Part shown: one piece after another, positions 8,262-16,477 of the stretch
Layout of the letters: the number at the start of each line of letters is the position of its first letter
Numbering within the stretch: the stretch's first letter is position 1
From: QWHO01 sp039809865
GTDB lineage: Bacteria > Vulcanimicrobiota > Xenobia > Xenobiales > QWHO01
Length of the DNA stretch: 64,000 nucleotides
Direction of reading: 5' to 3'
Assembly: GCA_039809865.1 (NCBI GenBank)
Contig: JBDHVW010000037.1
Coordinates: 6,496 to 70,495, forward strand
Position numbers and translations under genes: made by a program
The notes under the pieces: model-generated
Database searches by the model: none
Told to the model about the DNA's origin: nothing
The model's input: only the letters and a program-made list of their open reading frames with translations

Positions 8262-8782
8262 AGATACTCCCCGTAAGACTCGATCTTGCGCGCCAGGCGC
8301 TCCCCCAGGAACGGGCAGGCAGGTGCCAGGGCCGCGTGGATGGCCCGCGCCTCCTCGCGATACCGGGTGCGCTTCTCGGCCTTCCAGAACGCCGGAGGCT
8401 CCTGCAGGTTGGTGATGCGGTCGGCCAGCTTGACGGCGGCGACCTCGGGGGGACACGCCTGGATGCGGCGCAGGCTATCGGCCATCGCCTCGGGCTTGGG
8501 CAGATCCGCCCGCTTGGTCAGCGCCTGTACGCCCTGCAGCACGGCGGGCCCGAAGGCGGCCTCCAGAGCCTCGGCGGAGCAGTCGGTGTCCTCCAGCGTG
8601 TCGTGCAGCAGCGCGCACTGCAGGGCCAGGTCGGTGTCCAGGCCGGGCGCCTGCAGAACCTCCGCGCAGACCATGCAGACGTGCACGACGTAGGGGTGGC
8701 CCGTCCCCGGCACCTTTTGCGAGCCGTGGGCCGAGGCCGCGAAGCGCAGCGCCCGCTGATACAGATCGGCGTCCCAGGTCAT
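8258..8782 (-). CDS. HD-domain (p)ppGpp-hydrolase-like protein (MESH1/SpoT-type)
   Basis: 174 residues consisting of a single HD domain. Metal ligands are visible as His in the AASAHGSQK segment, the HD pair in ALLHDTLEDT, and Asp in VKLADRITNL. This arrangement is that of the hydrolase half of RelA/SpoT and of stand-alone MESH1-like small hydrolases. There is no synthetase, TGS or ACT domain. It overlaps the phosphatase gene upstream and the PNPOx gene downstream by 4 bp each, so it is clearly co-translated with them. The physiological nucleotide is unproved. Confidence 0.82.
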   Translation of the reverse strand: MTWDADLYQRALRFAASAHGSQKVPGTGHPYVVHVCMVCAEVLQAPGLDTDLALQCALLHDTLEDTDCSAEALEAAFGPAVLQGVQALTKRADLPKPEAMADSLRRIQACPPEVAAVKLADRITNLQEPPAFWKAEKRTRYREEARAIHAALAPACPFLGERLARKIESYGEYL

Positions 8783-9516
8783 GCGAAACAGAGCTCCTCG
8801 TGCAACAATCCGTTACTGGCCAGAAAATCGCCCGTGACCAATCGCGCGGGGGTTCCATCCAGACGGGTGAACCTCCCCCCGGCTTCGGTCACGATCAGAG
8901 CACCCGCGGCGATATCCCAGGGCTGCAGGTCCCATTCGTAATAGCCCTCCAGGCGGCCGGCAGCCACCCAGCAGAGGTCCAACGAGCAGCAGCCCGAGCG
9001 GCGCACGCCGTGGCAGCCTCCGTTCAGAGCTCGAAAGCGCTCGTACTCGTTCAGGTGGCTGTCGGGGCCGAAGCCGGTGCTGAGCAGCGCGTCCTGCAAG
9101 TGGTCCACGCTACTCACGCCGATGGGACGCCCGTTCAAGCGGGCCCCCGCTCCCCGGCGTGCCGTAAACAGCTCGCGCCGGTAGAGGTCGTAGACGATTC
9201 CGAGCCGGACCTCGTCGCGGAACGCCAGCGCCAGCGAGACCGCGCTGTGGGGATAGCGGTGAGCAAAGTTCGTGGTGCCGTCCAGCGGGTCGACGATCCA
9301 GCACCAGTCGGCCAGCAACGAACGGCCCGTCTCCTCGCCCCAGAAAGCGGCCGCGGGTAGATTCTCGCGCAGCATCCGCTCGGCGCGGCTATCGGCCCGG
9401 GTCACCAGATCGCCTCGCTTCTTCAAGAAAAACTTGCGTGACTTCTCGGCGCGCAGCCTGCGCCCCAGGTCGCGCAGCAGCACAACGGCAGCTCTCTCGG
9501 CTTCGTCCAGGTTCAC
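8779..9516 (-). CDS. Inositol-monophosphatase family enzyme
   Basis: 245 residues. Metal-binding motifs of the family are present: GEETG (as WGEETGRS), the signature WIVDPLDGTTNFAHRYPH, and the C-terminal WDLQPWDIAAGALIVTEAGG. It dephosphorylates inositol phosphate or a related sugar phosphate such as histidinol phosphate or PAP. The start GTG at 9516 overlaps the TGA of the double-GNAT gene (GTGA). The frame stays open for a further 1.6 kb upstream, but that is antisense shadow. Its position next to MshD-like and MshA-like genes fits removal of phosphate from an inositol-containing intermediate, which is inference. Confidence 0.87.
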   Translation of the reverse strand: MNLDEAERAAVVLLRDLGRRLRAEKSRKFFLKKRGDLVTRADSRAERMLRENLPAAAFWGEETGRSLLADWCWIVDPLDGTTNFAHRYPHSAVSLALAFRDEVRLGIVYDLYRRELFTARRGAGARLNGRPIGVSSVDHLQDALLSTGFGPDSHLNEYERFRALNGGCHGVRRSGCCSLDLCWVAAGRLEGYYEWDLQPWDIAAGALIVTEAGGRFTRLDGTPARLVTGDFLASNGLLHEELCFA

Positions 9517-10436
9517 AGGCGGTGGCGGTAGCAGCAGTCGGTGCTGTGGGTGGTGAAACCCAGGCCGGAGTAGAGCTGACAGGCGGCCTCGTTGGAGCCG
9601 TTCACGAAGACCGAGGCCGTCAGCGCGCGCCTCCAGGCCAGCTCGTGCAGGCCCCAGGTCACCAGCCAGCGACCCAGGCCGCGACCCCGCGCGCCGGGGG
9701 ACACCGCCATCATGTAGATCTCGCCCTGGCTCTGCAGTCGGGGATGCTTGAGCCAGACATAGCCGAGCGTCTGGCCACCGAGCCGCGCCAGGCGCAGCAG
9801 CGACGGGTCGAACCAGGCCTCCTCGCGGCGCAGCCGGAAGCTCTCCTCGCTCCAGGCCCGCGACGGGTCGGTCTGCACCGAACGGTGCAGGGTCATCCAG
9901 TCGCCCACGTCGCTCTCGCAAAACGGCTCCAGCTCCACCTCGGAGGCGCTCAAAGCGGGGAGATCCGTCAATCCGCGGGACTGAAACAGCAGGCGCCGCA
10001 ACGGCTCGAACCCGAGCTGGGCGCCCAGGCGAGCACCGCTGGCGCGATCGCCGAAGCACCAGACGTCCAGATGGGCGGCCCCGCGCTCGCGGGCGGAGGC
10101 CACGCAGGCGCTCAGCAGCTGCCGACCCAGTCCCTGGCGCCGCGCCGCGGGATCGACCAGCAGCTCCCCCCAAGCGCCCTCGCCCTTGAGGTGGAGCTGG
10201 GCGTAACCGCGCCATCCCTCCGCTCCCGGCACCCAGCGGGCCCAGGTATCGCCGGCGCCGCTCTTCAGGCGCAGCAGCAACTCCTCGGAAAGACAACGGG
10301 AGCGGTCCTCGGTAGAGCAGCGCTCGATCAACCGATCCAGCCGGGACAGGCTCTCGGCAGACAGGCGGTCGTTCCACGAGACCGAAGGGGGGCTCGTGTG
10401 GACCTTCGACCGATCGCTCGACTCGGTAAACGACAC
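9513..10436 (-). CDS. Double-GNAT acetyltransferase resembling mycothiol synthase MshD
   Basis: 307 residues with two GNAT domains. The first has the acetyl-CoA loop LLVDPAARRQGLGRQLL at about 100. The second has YMMAVSPGARGRGLGRWLVT at about 245. Between them lie LGFEPLRRLLFQSRGL and EEAWFDPSLLRLA, which match the interdomain pattern of MshD-type enzymes. MshD acetylates Cys-GlcN-inositol in the last step of mycothiol synthesis. The start is GTG 10436; its 5' end overlaps the start of the divergent FemAB-like gene by 41 bp. The product could instead be another double-GNAT enzyme. The MshA-like gene nearby raises the likelihood of a thiol-related role. Confidence 0.78.
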   Translation of the reverse strand: MSFTESSDRSKVHTSPPSVSWNDRLSAESLSRLDRLIERCSTEDRSRCLSEELLLRLKSGAGDTWARWVPGAEGWRGYAQLHLKGEGAWGELLVDPAARRQGLGRQLLSACVASARERGAAHLDVWCFGDRASGARLGAQLGFEPLRRLLFQSRGLTDLPALSASEVELEPFCESDVGDWMTLHRSVQTDPSRAWSEESFRLRREEAWFDPSLLRLARLGGQTLGYVWLKHPRLQSQGEIYMMAVSPGARGRGLGRWLVTWGLHELAWRRALTASVFVNGSNEAACQLYSGLGFTTHSTDCCYRHRL

Positions 10437-11337
10437 AGACTGGACGCGGCTCCTTCAGGCGAGCTCGCGGCCCACCCCGTTCTTGTCCCGCGGCTTTTTG
10501 GCTCCGTGGGCGGCGTCGTTTGCCGCCGACCGACCCCTGAAGGTGGGACGCTATGAGCATAACGACGGCGTCAAGGCCCTGGTCTTCCTTTACGATGCGG
10601 GCGAGCGCTGGGAATTGCTGGGCGGCCAGGACGTGGCCGACCGGCTGGACATCCTGGTGGAGCCCGGGTACGAGGAGGAGGCGGTCAGGGCCCTGCTCGA
10701 GCAAAGCTGGGAAAAGCCCCTGCGGCTTCCCAACCTGGCCCCCGACGCGACCCTCTACCGCTGGGTCCCGCGCTTGACCGAGCGCTGGCGCAAGGAGCAG
10801 ACCGACTCCAACCCGGTGTTGCCCCTGCCCAGGAGCTTCGAGGAGTATCTCCGCGGCCTCTCCAAACACCAGCGCCACGAGCTGCGCCGCAAGATGCGGC
10901 GCGCCGAACGCCTGGGCGGTCCCCTCACGTTCGTGCTCGACAAGACCGGCGCCCGCACCGATGATTTTCTGCGCCTGCACCGCGCCAGCCATCCCGACAA
11001 GCACGCCTTCATGGACGACCGCATGGAGGGCTTTTTCCGCATTCTCCTTTCCAGCTGGGCGCGCGAGGGCACGCTCAACCTCGCGCTGCTGGAGGCGCGG
11101 GGACAGGCCCTGGCGGCCATGCTCCAGGTGGCCTGCGGACCGGTGCTGCACCTCTACAACTCGGGCTTCGACCCGGGGCACCGCGAGCTGGCCCCGGGAG
11201 TGGTGCTGCTCGGCTTCTGCCTCAAGGACGCGATCGACCGGGGCTTCGGTGAATACGACCTGCTCCGCGGCACCGAGCGTTACAAGTATGACCTCGGCGG
11301 GCAGGACCGGCCCGTGTGGAGCCTCGAGGTGGCGTGA
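10396..11337 (+). CDS. FemAB/BioF2-like GNAT-fold transferase
   Basis: 313 residues with the FemAB-like acetyltransferase fold (GNAT_6/CelD type). The segment LRGLSKHQRHELRRKMRRAE followed by LHRASHPDKHAFMDDRMEGF and the C-terminal GFCLKDAIDRGFGEYDLLRG with TERYKYDLG is characteristic. Relatives transfer acyl or aminoacyl groups during polysaccharide, peptidoglycan or exopolysaccharide assembly. The GTG at 10396 is preceded by AAGGGGGG. It runs directly into the glycosyltransferase gene with a 4-bp GTGA overlap, so the two act together. The acyl donor is unknown. Confidence 0.8.
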   Translation: MWTFDRSLDSVNDTDWTRLLQASSRPTPFLSRGFLAPWAASFAADRPLKVGRYEHNDGVKALVFLYDAGERWELLGGQDVADRLDILVEPGYEEEAVRALLEQSWEKPLRLPNLAPDATLYRWVPRLTERWRKEQTDSNPVLPLPRSFEEYLRGLSKHQRHELRRKMRRAERLGGPLTFVLDKTGARTDDFLRLHRASHPDKHAFMDDRMEGFFRILLSSWAREGTLNLALLEARGQALAAMLQVACGPVLHLYNSGFDPGHRELAPGVVLLGFCLKDAIDRGFGEYDLLRGTERYKYDLGGQDRPVWSLEVA

Positions 11338-12347
11338 GGCACCTGGTCTTCTCCTACCATACCGACCCGCTCGAGGAGCCCGGCACCGAGCTGGCCGGCG
11401 GAATGAACATCTATCTGCGCGGGTTGCTCTCGAGCCTGCAACTCGACACGCTGGTGCTGACGAGTGGCCGGAAATTCGAAGAGCTTCAGCTCGGGCGCGC
11501 TGTGATCTGGAGAATTCCCTGTCGAGGCAAGCGCTGGGACCGCGAGGCCGCTTACGCCGCCTTGCCCCGCTTCATCGACGATTGCCGCGAGCGCCTGGAC
11601 GGATTCTACCCCAGTCTCTCAGCTCACTACTGGATGTCCGGGCTGGCAGCCCGCGCCCTGTTTCCCGACCGGCCCCCGGTGATGATGTTTCACTCGCTCG
11701 ATCCGGGAGGCAACGAGCGCCGCGCCGAGGCTGAGCGCGAGCTGGCCGCCGCGTGTCCGACCGTGTTCAGCTCGGCGCTCGATCGGGCCGTGAGCGCAAG
11801 CAAGCTTCCAGGTTTGCAGTCCGTCCACGTGATCCGGCCCGGCTGCGACCCGGCTTTCGTGCCGCACGACCAGGCCCGGGCCCGCCAGCGCCTGGGGCTA
11901 CCCCTCCGCGGCACACTGGTGGGCCTGCCCGCGCGTGACGACCCCGCCAAGAACGCCGCTCTGGCCCGCCAGGCCTGCCACGAGTCCGGGGTGACGCTGA
12001 TCCAGACCCCCGGGCCGCTCTGGCCCGACGGTCTGCCGCACAGCGAGATGCCCTGGTTCTACTCCGCCATGGACGCGGTGCTGTCGCTATCGGAATACGA
12101 GACTTTCGGCCTGAGCGTGCTCGAGGCCCTGGCCTGCGGTTGCCGCGTGCTGGTCGCCCCGCGGGGCTATTGGAGCGGCATCGCGCGCCACACCGGTTTG
12201 CTGCGCGTGGCCAGCGACGACCCCGGGCGCGACCTCGCGGCCCTGCTGCGCGACCCGCCACCCGACCCGGCTCTGGCACGCCACCACTTCAGCTGGGAGC
12301 GAGCGGCGCGGCGTTGGAAAGCCTTGCTCAACCTCGTCAAGGGATAA
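11334..12347 (+). CDS. GT4 glycosyltransferase resembling MshA
   Basis: 337 residues. The N-terminus HTDPLEEPGTELAGGMNIYL is close to the HTSPLxQPGTGDAGGMNVY hallmark of MshA (GlcNAc-inositol-phosphate synthase). SAHYWMSG matches the MshA HSHYWLSG motif. The GT4 donor site appears as RPGCDPAFVP and SEYETFGLSVLEALACG. It is shorter than actinobacterial MshA (about 430-480 residues), missing part of both domains' inserts. The GTG at 11334 overlaps the FemAB stop. Together with the divergent inositol-phosphatase and MshD-like genes it forms a thiol-biosynthesis-like cluster. A sugar transfer to another acceptor remains possible. Confidence 0.8.
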   Translation: MRHLVFSYHTDPLEEPGTELAGGMNIYLRGLLSSLQLDTLVLTSGRKFEELQLGRAVIWRIPCRGKRWDREAAYAALPRFIDDCRERLDGFYPSLSAHYWMSGLAARALFPDRPPVMMFHSLDPGGNERRAEAERELAAACPTVFSSALDRAVSASKLPGLQSVHVIRPGCDPAFVPHDQARARQRLGLPLRGTLVGLPARDDPAKNAALARQACHESGVTLIQTPGPLWPDGLPHSEMPWFYSAMDAVLSLSEYETFGLSVLEALACGCRVLVAPRGYWSGIARHTGLLRVASDDPGRDLAALLRDPPPDPALARHHFSWERAARRWKALLNLVKG

Positions 12348-13674
12348 TCACCTCGTTCGGCGGGGGCGGGCAGGCGTAGTCATACAGGGAGATCGGCGTG
12401 GTGACAAGCGGCTGACCCGGCAGCGGAGTGGGCTCGGAGAGGTAGACCAGCTGCACCCGCCTCACGCGCTCCGGACCAGGATGTCCCTCGTTCCAGGCTC
12501 CGGCCAGGTAGGCCGCGAAGCTCTCGTTGACGCGCGGATCGTTACGGCTGCTCAGGTTGTGCAGCCAGCAACGCCAACGCTGGTTGGGGGGCTCCGCGGG
12601 CAGCAGTGCGACCGTCTGGCCGTCGACCAGCTCGCCACGGGCTTCGTAACGACCGTCGTCCGTGCCGGGGGAAGGGGCGAACATGGTCCAGTCCTGCTGC
12701 TGGCGCAGGAAGTAGCCCCACAGCTTGATCGGCATCGGCACCACCACGTCCGGGTGGGCCAGGGCCCAGTTCAGGTGCACGATGTAGAGGCAGTTCAGCG
12801 CCAGCAATGCCTGCGTGGGGCGCGCCAGGCGCGGGGCCGGCTCCCCGGCTCGGGGTCGGGGGAGCGGCCAGAGGCCCAGGGTAACGACCACGCTGATCAA
12901 CGGGATCAATCCCAGGCTCATCGTCAGCACGATCCCCAGATGCAGCAGCGCGATCAGCAGACAGGCCAGCGCCCGGGCGTACGGGATCCAGAGCAGCACG
13001 AAGATGGCCAGCTCGGCGTAGAGAACCACCGAAGTCAGGGTCCGCAACAGCTCTGGCTGGCTCAGCAGCTGCCTGCCCAGAGGCGTGGCGAACTTGTCGT
13101 AGCTGAGGCAGTAGTAGAGCGCCAGGCCGTTCTCACGCCACTCGGGGCCGCTCTTGTTGAGAAAGCCCATCAGGTAGATGAGCCCGATCTGCAGCTGGTA
13201 GCCGAACGTGGCCACGCTGGCCCAGCGGTCGGCGAGCTCCGGGCGAGGGCGCAGCGAGAAACGGGCGCCGCAAGGAAGAAAAACGAGCCAGAACAGCGCG
13301 AGCCCGAGCTCCAGGTCGCCCACGTCCAGGACGAGCGGATTGCGGTGCTTCAGCGCGATGTGCAGCAGCCAGGTGGCCAGCGCGCACCAACGGGGGTGCC
13401 ATCCCAGCGTGAGACCCAGGGCCGCGGCCGCTGTCAGCAGCATCAGAAACCCGACGCCCAGGACCGAGCCGGCCGCCATGTACAGGCTGAGATAGGTTGG
13501 GTGGGGGATCTGCAGCAGCGTGATCCGGGGCAGCGCTCCCTGGTCGGTGTAGAAGGCCGTCAGATCGCGCGCGCGCAGAGCCAGGTCGAGCAGCACCAGC
13601 AGTCCGACGCCGATACGCAACGCTGCCAGGGCGCGCAGATCGAGTCGAAAAAGGTCAGTTACGCGGGCTGACAT
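12337..13674 (-). CDS. HTTM-domain membrane protein (vitamin K carboxylase-like)
   Basis: 445 residues. The N-terminal ~310 residues carry about eight membrane helices of the HTTM domain, with the typical opening LDLRALAALRIGVGLLVLLD, ARDLTAFYTDQGALPR and the WLLHIALKHRNPLVLDVGD motif. The C-terminal ~130 residues are soluble (FLRQQQDWTMFAPSPGTDDG), another frequent HTTM feature. Bacterial members are related to gamma-glutamyl carboxylase, but their reaction is unknown. The 3' end overlaps the MshA-like gene by 11 bp (convergent), and the 5' end overlaps the PilW-like gene by 20 bp. Confidence 0.85.
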   Translation of the reverse strand: MSARVTDLFRLDLRALAALRIGVGLLVLLDLALRARDLTAFYTDQGALPRITLLQIPHPTYLSLYMAAGSVLGVGFLMLLTAAAALGLTLGWHPRWCALATWLLHIALKHRNPLVLDVGDLELGLALFWLVFLPCGARFSLRPRPELADRWASVATFGYQLQIGLIYLMGFLNKSGPEWRENGLALYYCLSYDKFATPLGRQLLSQPELLRTLTSVVLYAELAIFVLLWIPYARALACLLIALLHLGIVLTMSLGLIPLISVVVTLGLWPLPRPRAGEPAPRLARPTQALLALNCLYIVHLNWALAHPDVVVPMPIKLWGYFLRQQQDWTMFAPSPGTDDGRYEARGELVDGQTVALLPAEPPNQRWRCWLHNLSSRNDPRVNESFAAYLAGAWNEGHPGPERVRRVQLVYLSEPTPLPGQPLVTTPISLYDYACPPPPNEVIIP

Positions 13675-14242
13675 CCGAGTGCAGCTCGATACCGTAGCGG
13701 CTGGTGTCGGTCATGGTGCCGACGGTGACGTCGATCGACCACAGCGGCGGAGTGGCCGTCACCAGCTGGATATCGAAGCGCGTGAAGTCGTTTCCGAGCA
13801 TTTTCGCCACGGGCACACCGCCGAAGCTGGACGGAGCCGGCGGCGCGCCCGGGCTGGAGGAGGGCGTGGCGATGTCCAGCTCGCGGCGCGTCAGCACGGG
13901 CGGGGCGTAGTAGTAGCAGACCCACTTGCGCCACTCGAGCTTGTTGTCGGTGACGTCGAACGCTACCGTGCCGTCCGGCTTGAAGGGGGAGGCGAACACG
14001 ACCCCGCTGGCATCGGTGCGGATCAAGTCCTGGCGAGAGTTCTGCAGGCCCGCCCCGAGCTGGCTCATGGTCGCCAGCCCGCTACGCTGGGCGTCGATGG
14101 CCAGCTGGTTGAGGCGCAGATACTGGCTTCCCTCCACCATGATGCGAAAGGCGATAATGGAGATCAGCCCCATGATGAACGCCGCCACCATGAGCTCGAT
14201 GAGGCTGACTCCCCTATTGGGTCTTGAAGAGAACTGTCTCAT
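13655..14242 (-). CDS. Type IV minor prepilin, PilW-like (cassette 1)
   Basis: 195 residues. A class III signal is present: RPNRGVSLIELMVAAFIMGL, with cleavage expected after Gly and before Val, and Glu5 of the mature protein. The hydrophobic helix N-alpha follows. It has the size and family feel of PilW/PilJ minor pilins. It is the third gene of a three-gene minor-pilin unit, overlapping its upstream neighbour by 29 bp. Product should be inserted in the inner membrane, processed by a prepilin peptidase and incorporated in a type IV pilus or type II secretion pseudopilus. Confidence 0.8.
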   Translation of the reverse strand: MRQFSSRPNRGVSLIELMVAAFIMGLISIIAFRIMVEGSQYLRLNQLAIDAQRSGLATMSQLGAGLQNSRQDLIRTDASGVVFASPFKPDGTVAFDVTDNKLEWRKWVCYYYAPPVLTRRELDIATPSSSPGAPPAPSSFGGVPVAKMLGNDFTRFDIQLVTATPPLWSIDVTVGTMTDTSRYGIELHSDVSPRN

Positions 14243-14639
14243 AAGTAAGCGATTTCGGGCCGCTGTCCTCGGTCCACTCGACCGTCACCTGGAGGTTGCG
14301 CAGATCGGGCGTGAGGGCGCTGTCCTTGGCCAGGAACGTGGTCTTGAAGTCGACGTTGACGAAGCGCCCGCGTACCTGGCTGCGCGAGGTGGTCGTCTGC
14401 ACCTGGGGGCTGTTCAGGATCATCGTGAGGCTGCCGTAACCGCCGGCCACCCGCTGCTCCAACACCGAGCGCGCCAGGCTGGTGGCCACCAGACGATTCT
14501 TGGACTGGTTCAGAGCCGAGTGATACAGGCTCCACAGGCCCAGCATGAAAACGACCATGGTGCACAGGATCGTGGACGCCACGATGACTTCGAGCAGATT
14601 GTGGCCTGAGGCGCGCCCTGGCTTCAGTACAGCATGCAT
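14214..14639 (-). CDS. Type IV minor prepilin, PilV-like (cassette 1)
   Basis: 141 residues from the ATG at 14639 (the frame is open to 14672, but those codons lie inside the preceding gene). The N-terminus MHAVLKPGRASGHNLLEVIV has a prepilin-type site with His in place of the usual Gly(-1)-adjacent Phe and the conserved Glu at +5, followed by a hydrophobic helix. The remainder is a small beta-rich pilin head. It overlaps both neighbours (16 bp and 29 bp), so it is strictly co-translated. The unusual GHNLLE processing site is worth noting, since PilD-type peptidases want Gly at -1. Confidence 0.72.
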   Translation of the reverse strand: MHAVLKPGRASGHNLLEVIVASTILCTMVVFMLGLWSLYHSALNQSKNRLVATSLARSVLEQRVAGGYGSLTMILNSPQVQTTTSRSQVRGRFVNVDFKTTFLAKDSALTPDLRNLQVTVEWTEDSGPKSLTYETVLFKTQ

Positions 14640-16324
14640 CGGGGGGGACCGCAGCTGTAATCGAGGCAGCATAACGCGCGAGGAGGGCGGCCTCCGGAGG
14701 TTCCGCCTGTCGTGGAGCTGCCCGTGGTGCTCGAGCCTCCGGTCGTGGTGCTGCCGGTGGTCGTGCCCCCGGTCGTGGTCGTTCCCCCCGTGGTGGTCGA
14801 GCCCCCGGTCGTGGTGGAGCCCCCGGTCGTGGTGGAGCCCCCGGTCGTGGTGGAGCCACCCGTCGTGGTGGAGCCCCCGGTCGTGGTGGAGCCGCCCGTC
14901 GTGGTGGAGCCACCCGTCGTGGTGCTGCCCCCCGTGGTGCTCGAGCCTCCGGTCGTCGTCGTGCCGGTGCTCGAGCCGCCCGTGGCGCCGCCGCTGGTGG
15001 CCAGCGGGTCGGAGGGCGGCCCGCCCGAGGGGATCGTGATCGCCAGCTGCTGGGTGGTGGACTGGTTGAGGAACGAGTCGGTCACCCAGGCGCTCGAGCC
15101 GAAGAACTGCGTGGAAACGGCCGTGTCATAGTGCAGCTTGGAGTTGGTCAGGCTGACTTTGTTGGCCAGCACGGCTCCGAACAGCTCCGAGTCGACCATC
15201 GTGGCCGTGACATCCGAGCCGGCCAGCAAGATGCTGGCCTGGCTGTTGGCACTCATGTCGACGACGGTACTGGGGCCGCCGGTCATGTAAATCTGCAGGT
15301 CGGACGGCTTGCCGGTGATGTTGAGCTTGGCGCCCGTGGCCCGGAAGTCTCCGTCCACGTAGATCACGGTGGGGCCCGTCACCACCAGGTCGGCCCCGGC
15401 ATACAAGAGCAGGTCGCCGTTGACCCGATAGGTGCCCGCCGCCAGGGTCGCGGTGCCCGTGGGGAAGATGGCATCGGCGCCGCCACCCAGGGTGATGGCG
15501 GTGGCGGAAGGCAGCACGTTGTTGGTGTCCTTGGCCGAAGGCAGCGAGCCGTCGGTGCCGGTGATGGTGCCGCCGTAATAACCGATGGCGCCCAGCGGCG
15601 AGTTGGGGCCGCTGTAAACGTTGCCGTCCACTTTGGTGGTGGCGTCGAACTGGATCGAGTTGATGGCCACGTTGTTGCTGGCGATAGTGGCTCCGCGCAC
15701 GGGCACCGCGGCCAGGTTGTAGGGGGCGTAGCTCGCGGGGGTCCATCCGGCCACGTTGGAGTCGATGCAGTCGACCAGGGTGCCCAGCACGCGCACCTCG
15801 GCCGCGCCGAACACGGCCTTATCGAAGGAGATACCGGCTGGACGGGCCAGGGCCGCCACCGTGGTGGAGCGGCGGGCGCTGTCGCTGTCGTAGATACCCG
15901 AGGAGACCAGCAAAATCCGACCGTCGGGGATGGCGATGCCGTCGGGTCCCGTGGCGGTGCGCTCGAACGCGCTGGGGGTGTTGTTGTAGGCGATGACGTA
16001 GGCGTGGAGATTGGGGCGGCTCGAGGACCACAGTCCGAGGTGGTCATAGGCATAGTTGTAGTTGACGTAAGACCATACCTCTCCGCGCCCGTAGGGGGAG
16101 CCGGCCGTGGGCCAGCTGCGCGGCTCGCTCAAGCGGGCCAGGCCCGCCTGGATACCCGCGGCCGCCATGAAGCGCGCCTGATCGTCTTGCGCCTCGCGTG
16201 TCATGTTCTGGAGATTGGTCAGCGCGCCGATGCCGACCGCGCCCGTGAAAAGGGCCAACACGCCGGCGATGGCGAGGATCAGGAACAGCGCGCTGCCGCG
16301 TTTAATTTTCTTCAACCTGGTCAC
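14624..16324 (-). CDS. PilX-like large minor pilin / adhesin with GGSTTT repeat tail (cassette 1)
   Basis: 566 residues, GTG start with a strong GGAGG six bases upstream. The N-terminus KRGSALFLILAIAGVLALFT is of the PilX type. A ~370-residue beta-rich region follows, with the right-handed beta-helix feel seen in DUF7305-like PilX proteins (NVAINSIQFDATTKVDGNVY). A tail of about 100 residues then repeats GGSTTT about nine times with degenerate copies. The last 20 residues are cysteine-rich (CCLDYSCGPPRC). It is probably the tip or adhesive subunit of a pilus. The 18-bp coding repeat is prone to copy-number change. Confidence 0.8.
   Translation of the reverse strand: MTRLKKIKRGSALFLILAIAGVLALFTGAVGIGALTNLQNMTREAQDDQARFMAAAGIQAGLARLSEPRSWPTAGSPYGRGEVWSYVNYNYAYDHLGLWSSSRPNLHAYVIAYNNTPSAFERTATGPDGIAIPDGRILLVSSGIYDSDSARRSTTVAALARPAGISFDKAVFGAAEVRVLGTLVDCIDSNVAGWTPASYAPYNLAAVPVRGATIASNNVAINSIQFDATTKVDGNVYSGPNSPLGAIGYYGGTITGTDGSLPSAKDTNNVLPSATAITLGGGADAIFPTGTATLAAGTYRVNGDLLLYAGADLVVTGPTVIYVDGDFRATGAKLNITGKPSDLQIYMTGGPSTVVDMSANSQASILLAGSDVTATMVDSELFGAVLANKVSLTNSKLHYDTAVSTQFFGSSAWVTDSFLNQSTTQQLAITIPSGGPPSDPLATSGGATGGSSTGTTTTGGSSTTGGSTTTGGSTTTGGSTTTGGSTTTGGSTTTGGSTTTGGSTTTGGSTTTGGTTTTGGTTTGSTTTGGSSTTGSSTTGGTSGGRPPRALCCLDYSCGPPRCMLY
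14720..14985. repeat. 18-bp coding tandem repeat (GGSTTT codons)
   Basis: Roughly a dozen copies of an 18-bp GC-rich unit inside the PilX-like gene, each coding for Gly-Gly-Ser-Thr-Thr-Thr on the minus strand. Copies in the middle are nearly identical and degenerate toward both ends. The period is a multiple of three, so the reading frame is preserved when copy number changes. Confidence 0.85.
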
Positions 16325-16440
16325 GAAGAACCTCCGGGAATTCCCTTATCAGCAAGGGTATCATCCCGAGAGGCCCTTTTCAACGCGTTTCGAGATAGAC
16401 CGAGCGGTACAAAGAGGAGAAAAATTCACCGGCAAAATCC

Positions 16441-16469
16441 TTGTAACATTTTGGCAAAGCTGATACTAT
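16441..16469 (+). promoter_or_regulatory. Sigma-70-type promoter for the MFS gene, leaderless start
   Basis: TTGTAA, a 17-bp spacer, then TACTAT. The ATG is at 16478, eight bases after the -10. The predicted transcription start is within 1-3 bases of the start codon, and there is no Shine-Dalgarno. Confidence 0.7.
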
Positions 16470-16477
16470 GCCCCCTG

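Noticed and set aside
9517..11181. A 5' extension making an 800-residue minus-strand ORF upstream of the inositol-phosphatase gene
   Set aside because: The extension is antisense to the FemAB-like gene and out-of-frame with the double-GNAT gene. The true start is the GTG overlapping the GNAT stop.
14720..14985. CRISPR or non-coding repeat
   Set aside because: The 18-bp unit keeps one reading frame inside a gene with a good signal sequence and Shine-Dalgarno, so it is a coding repeat.
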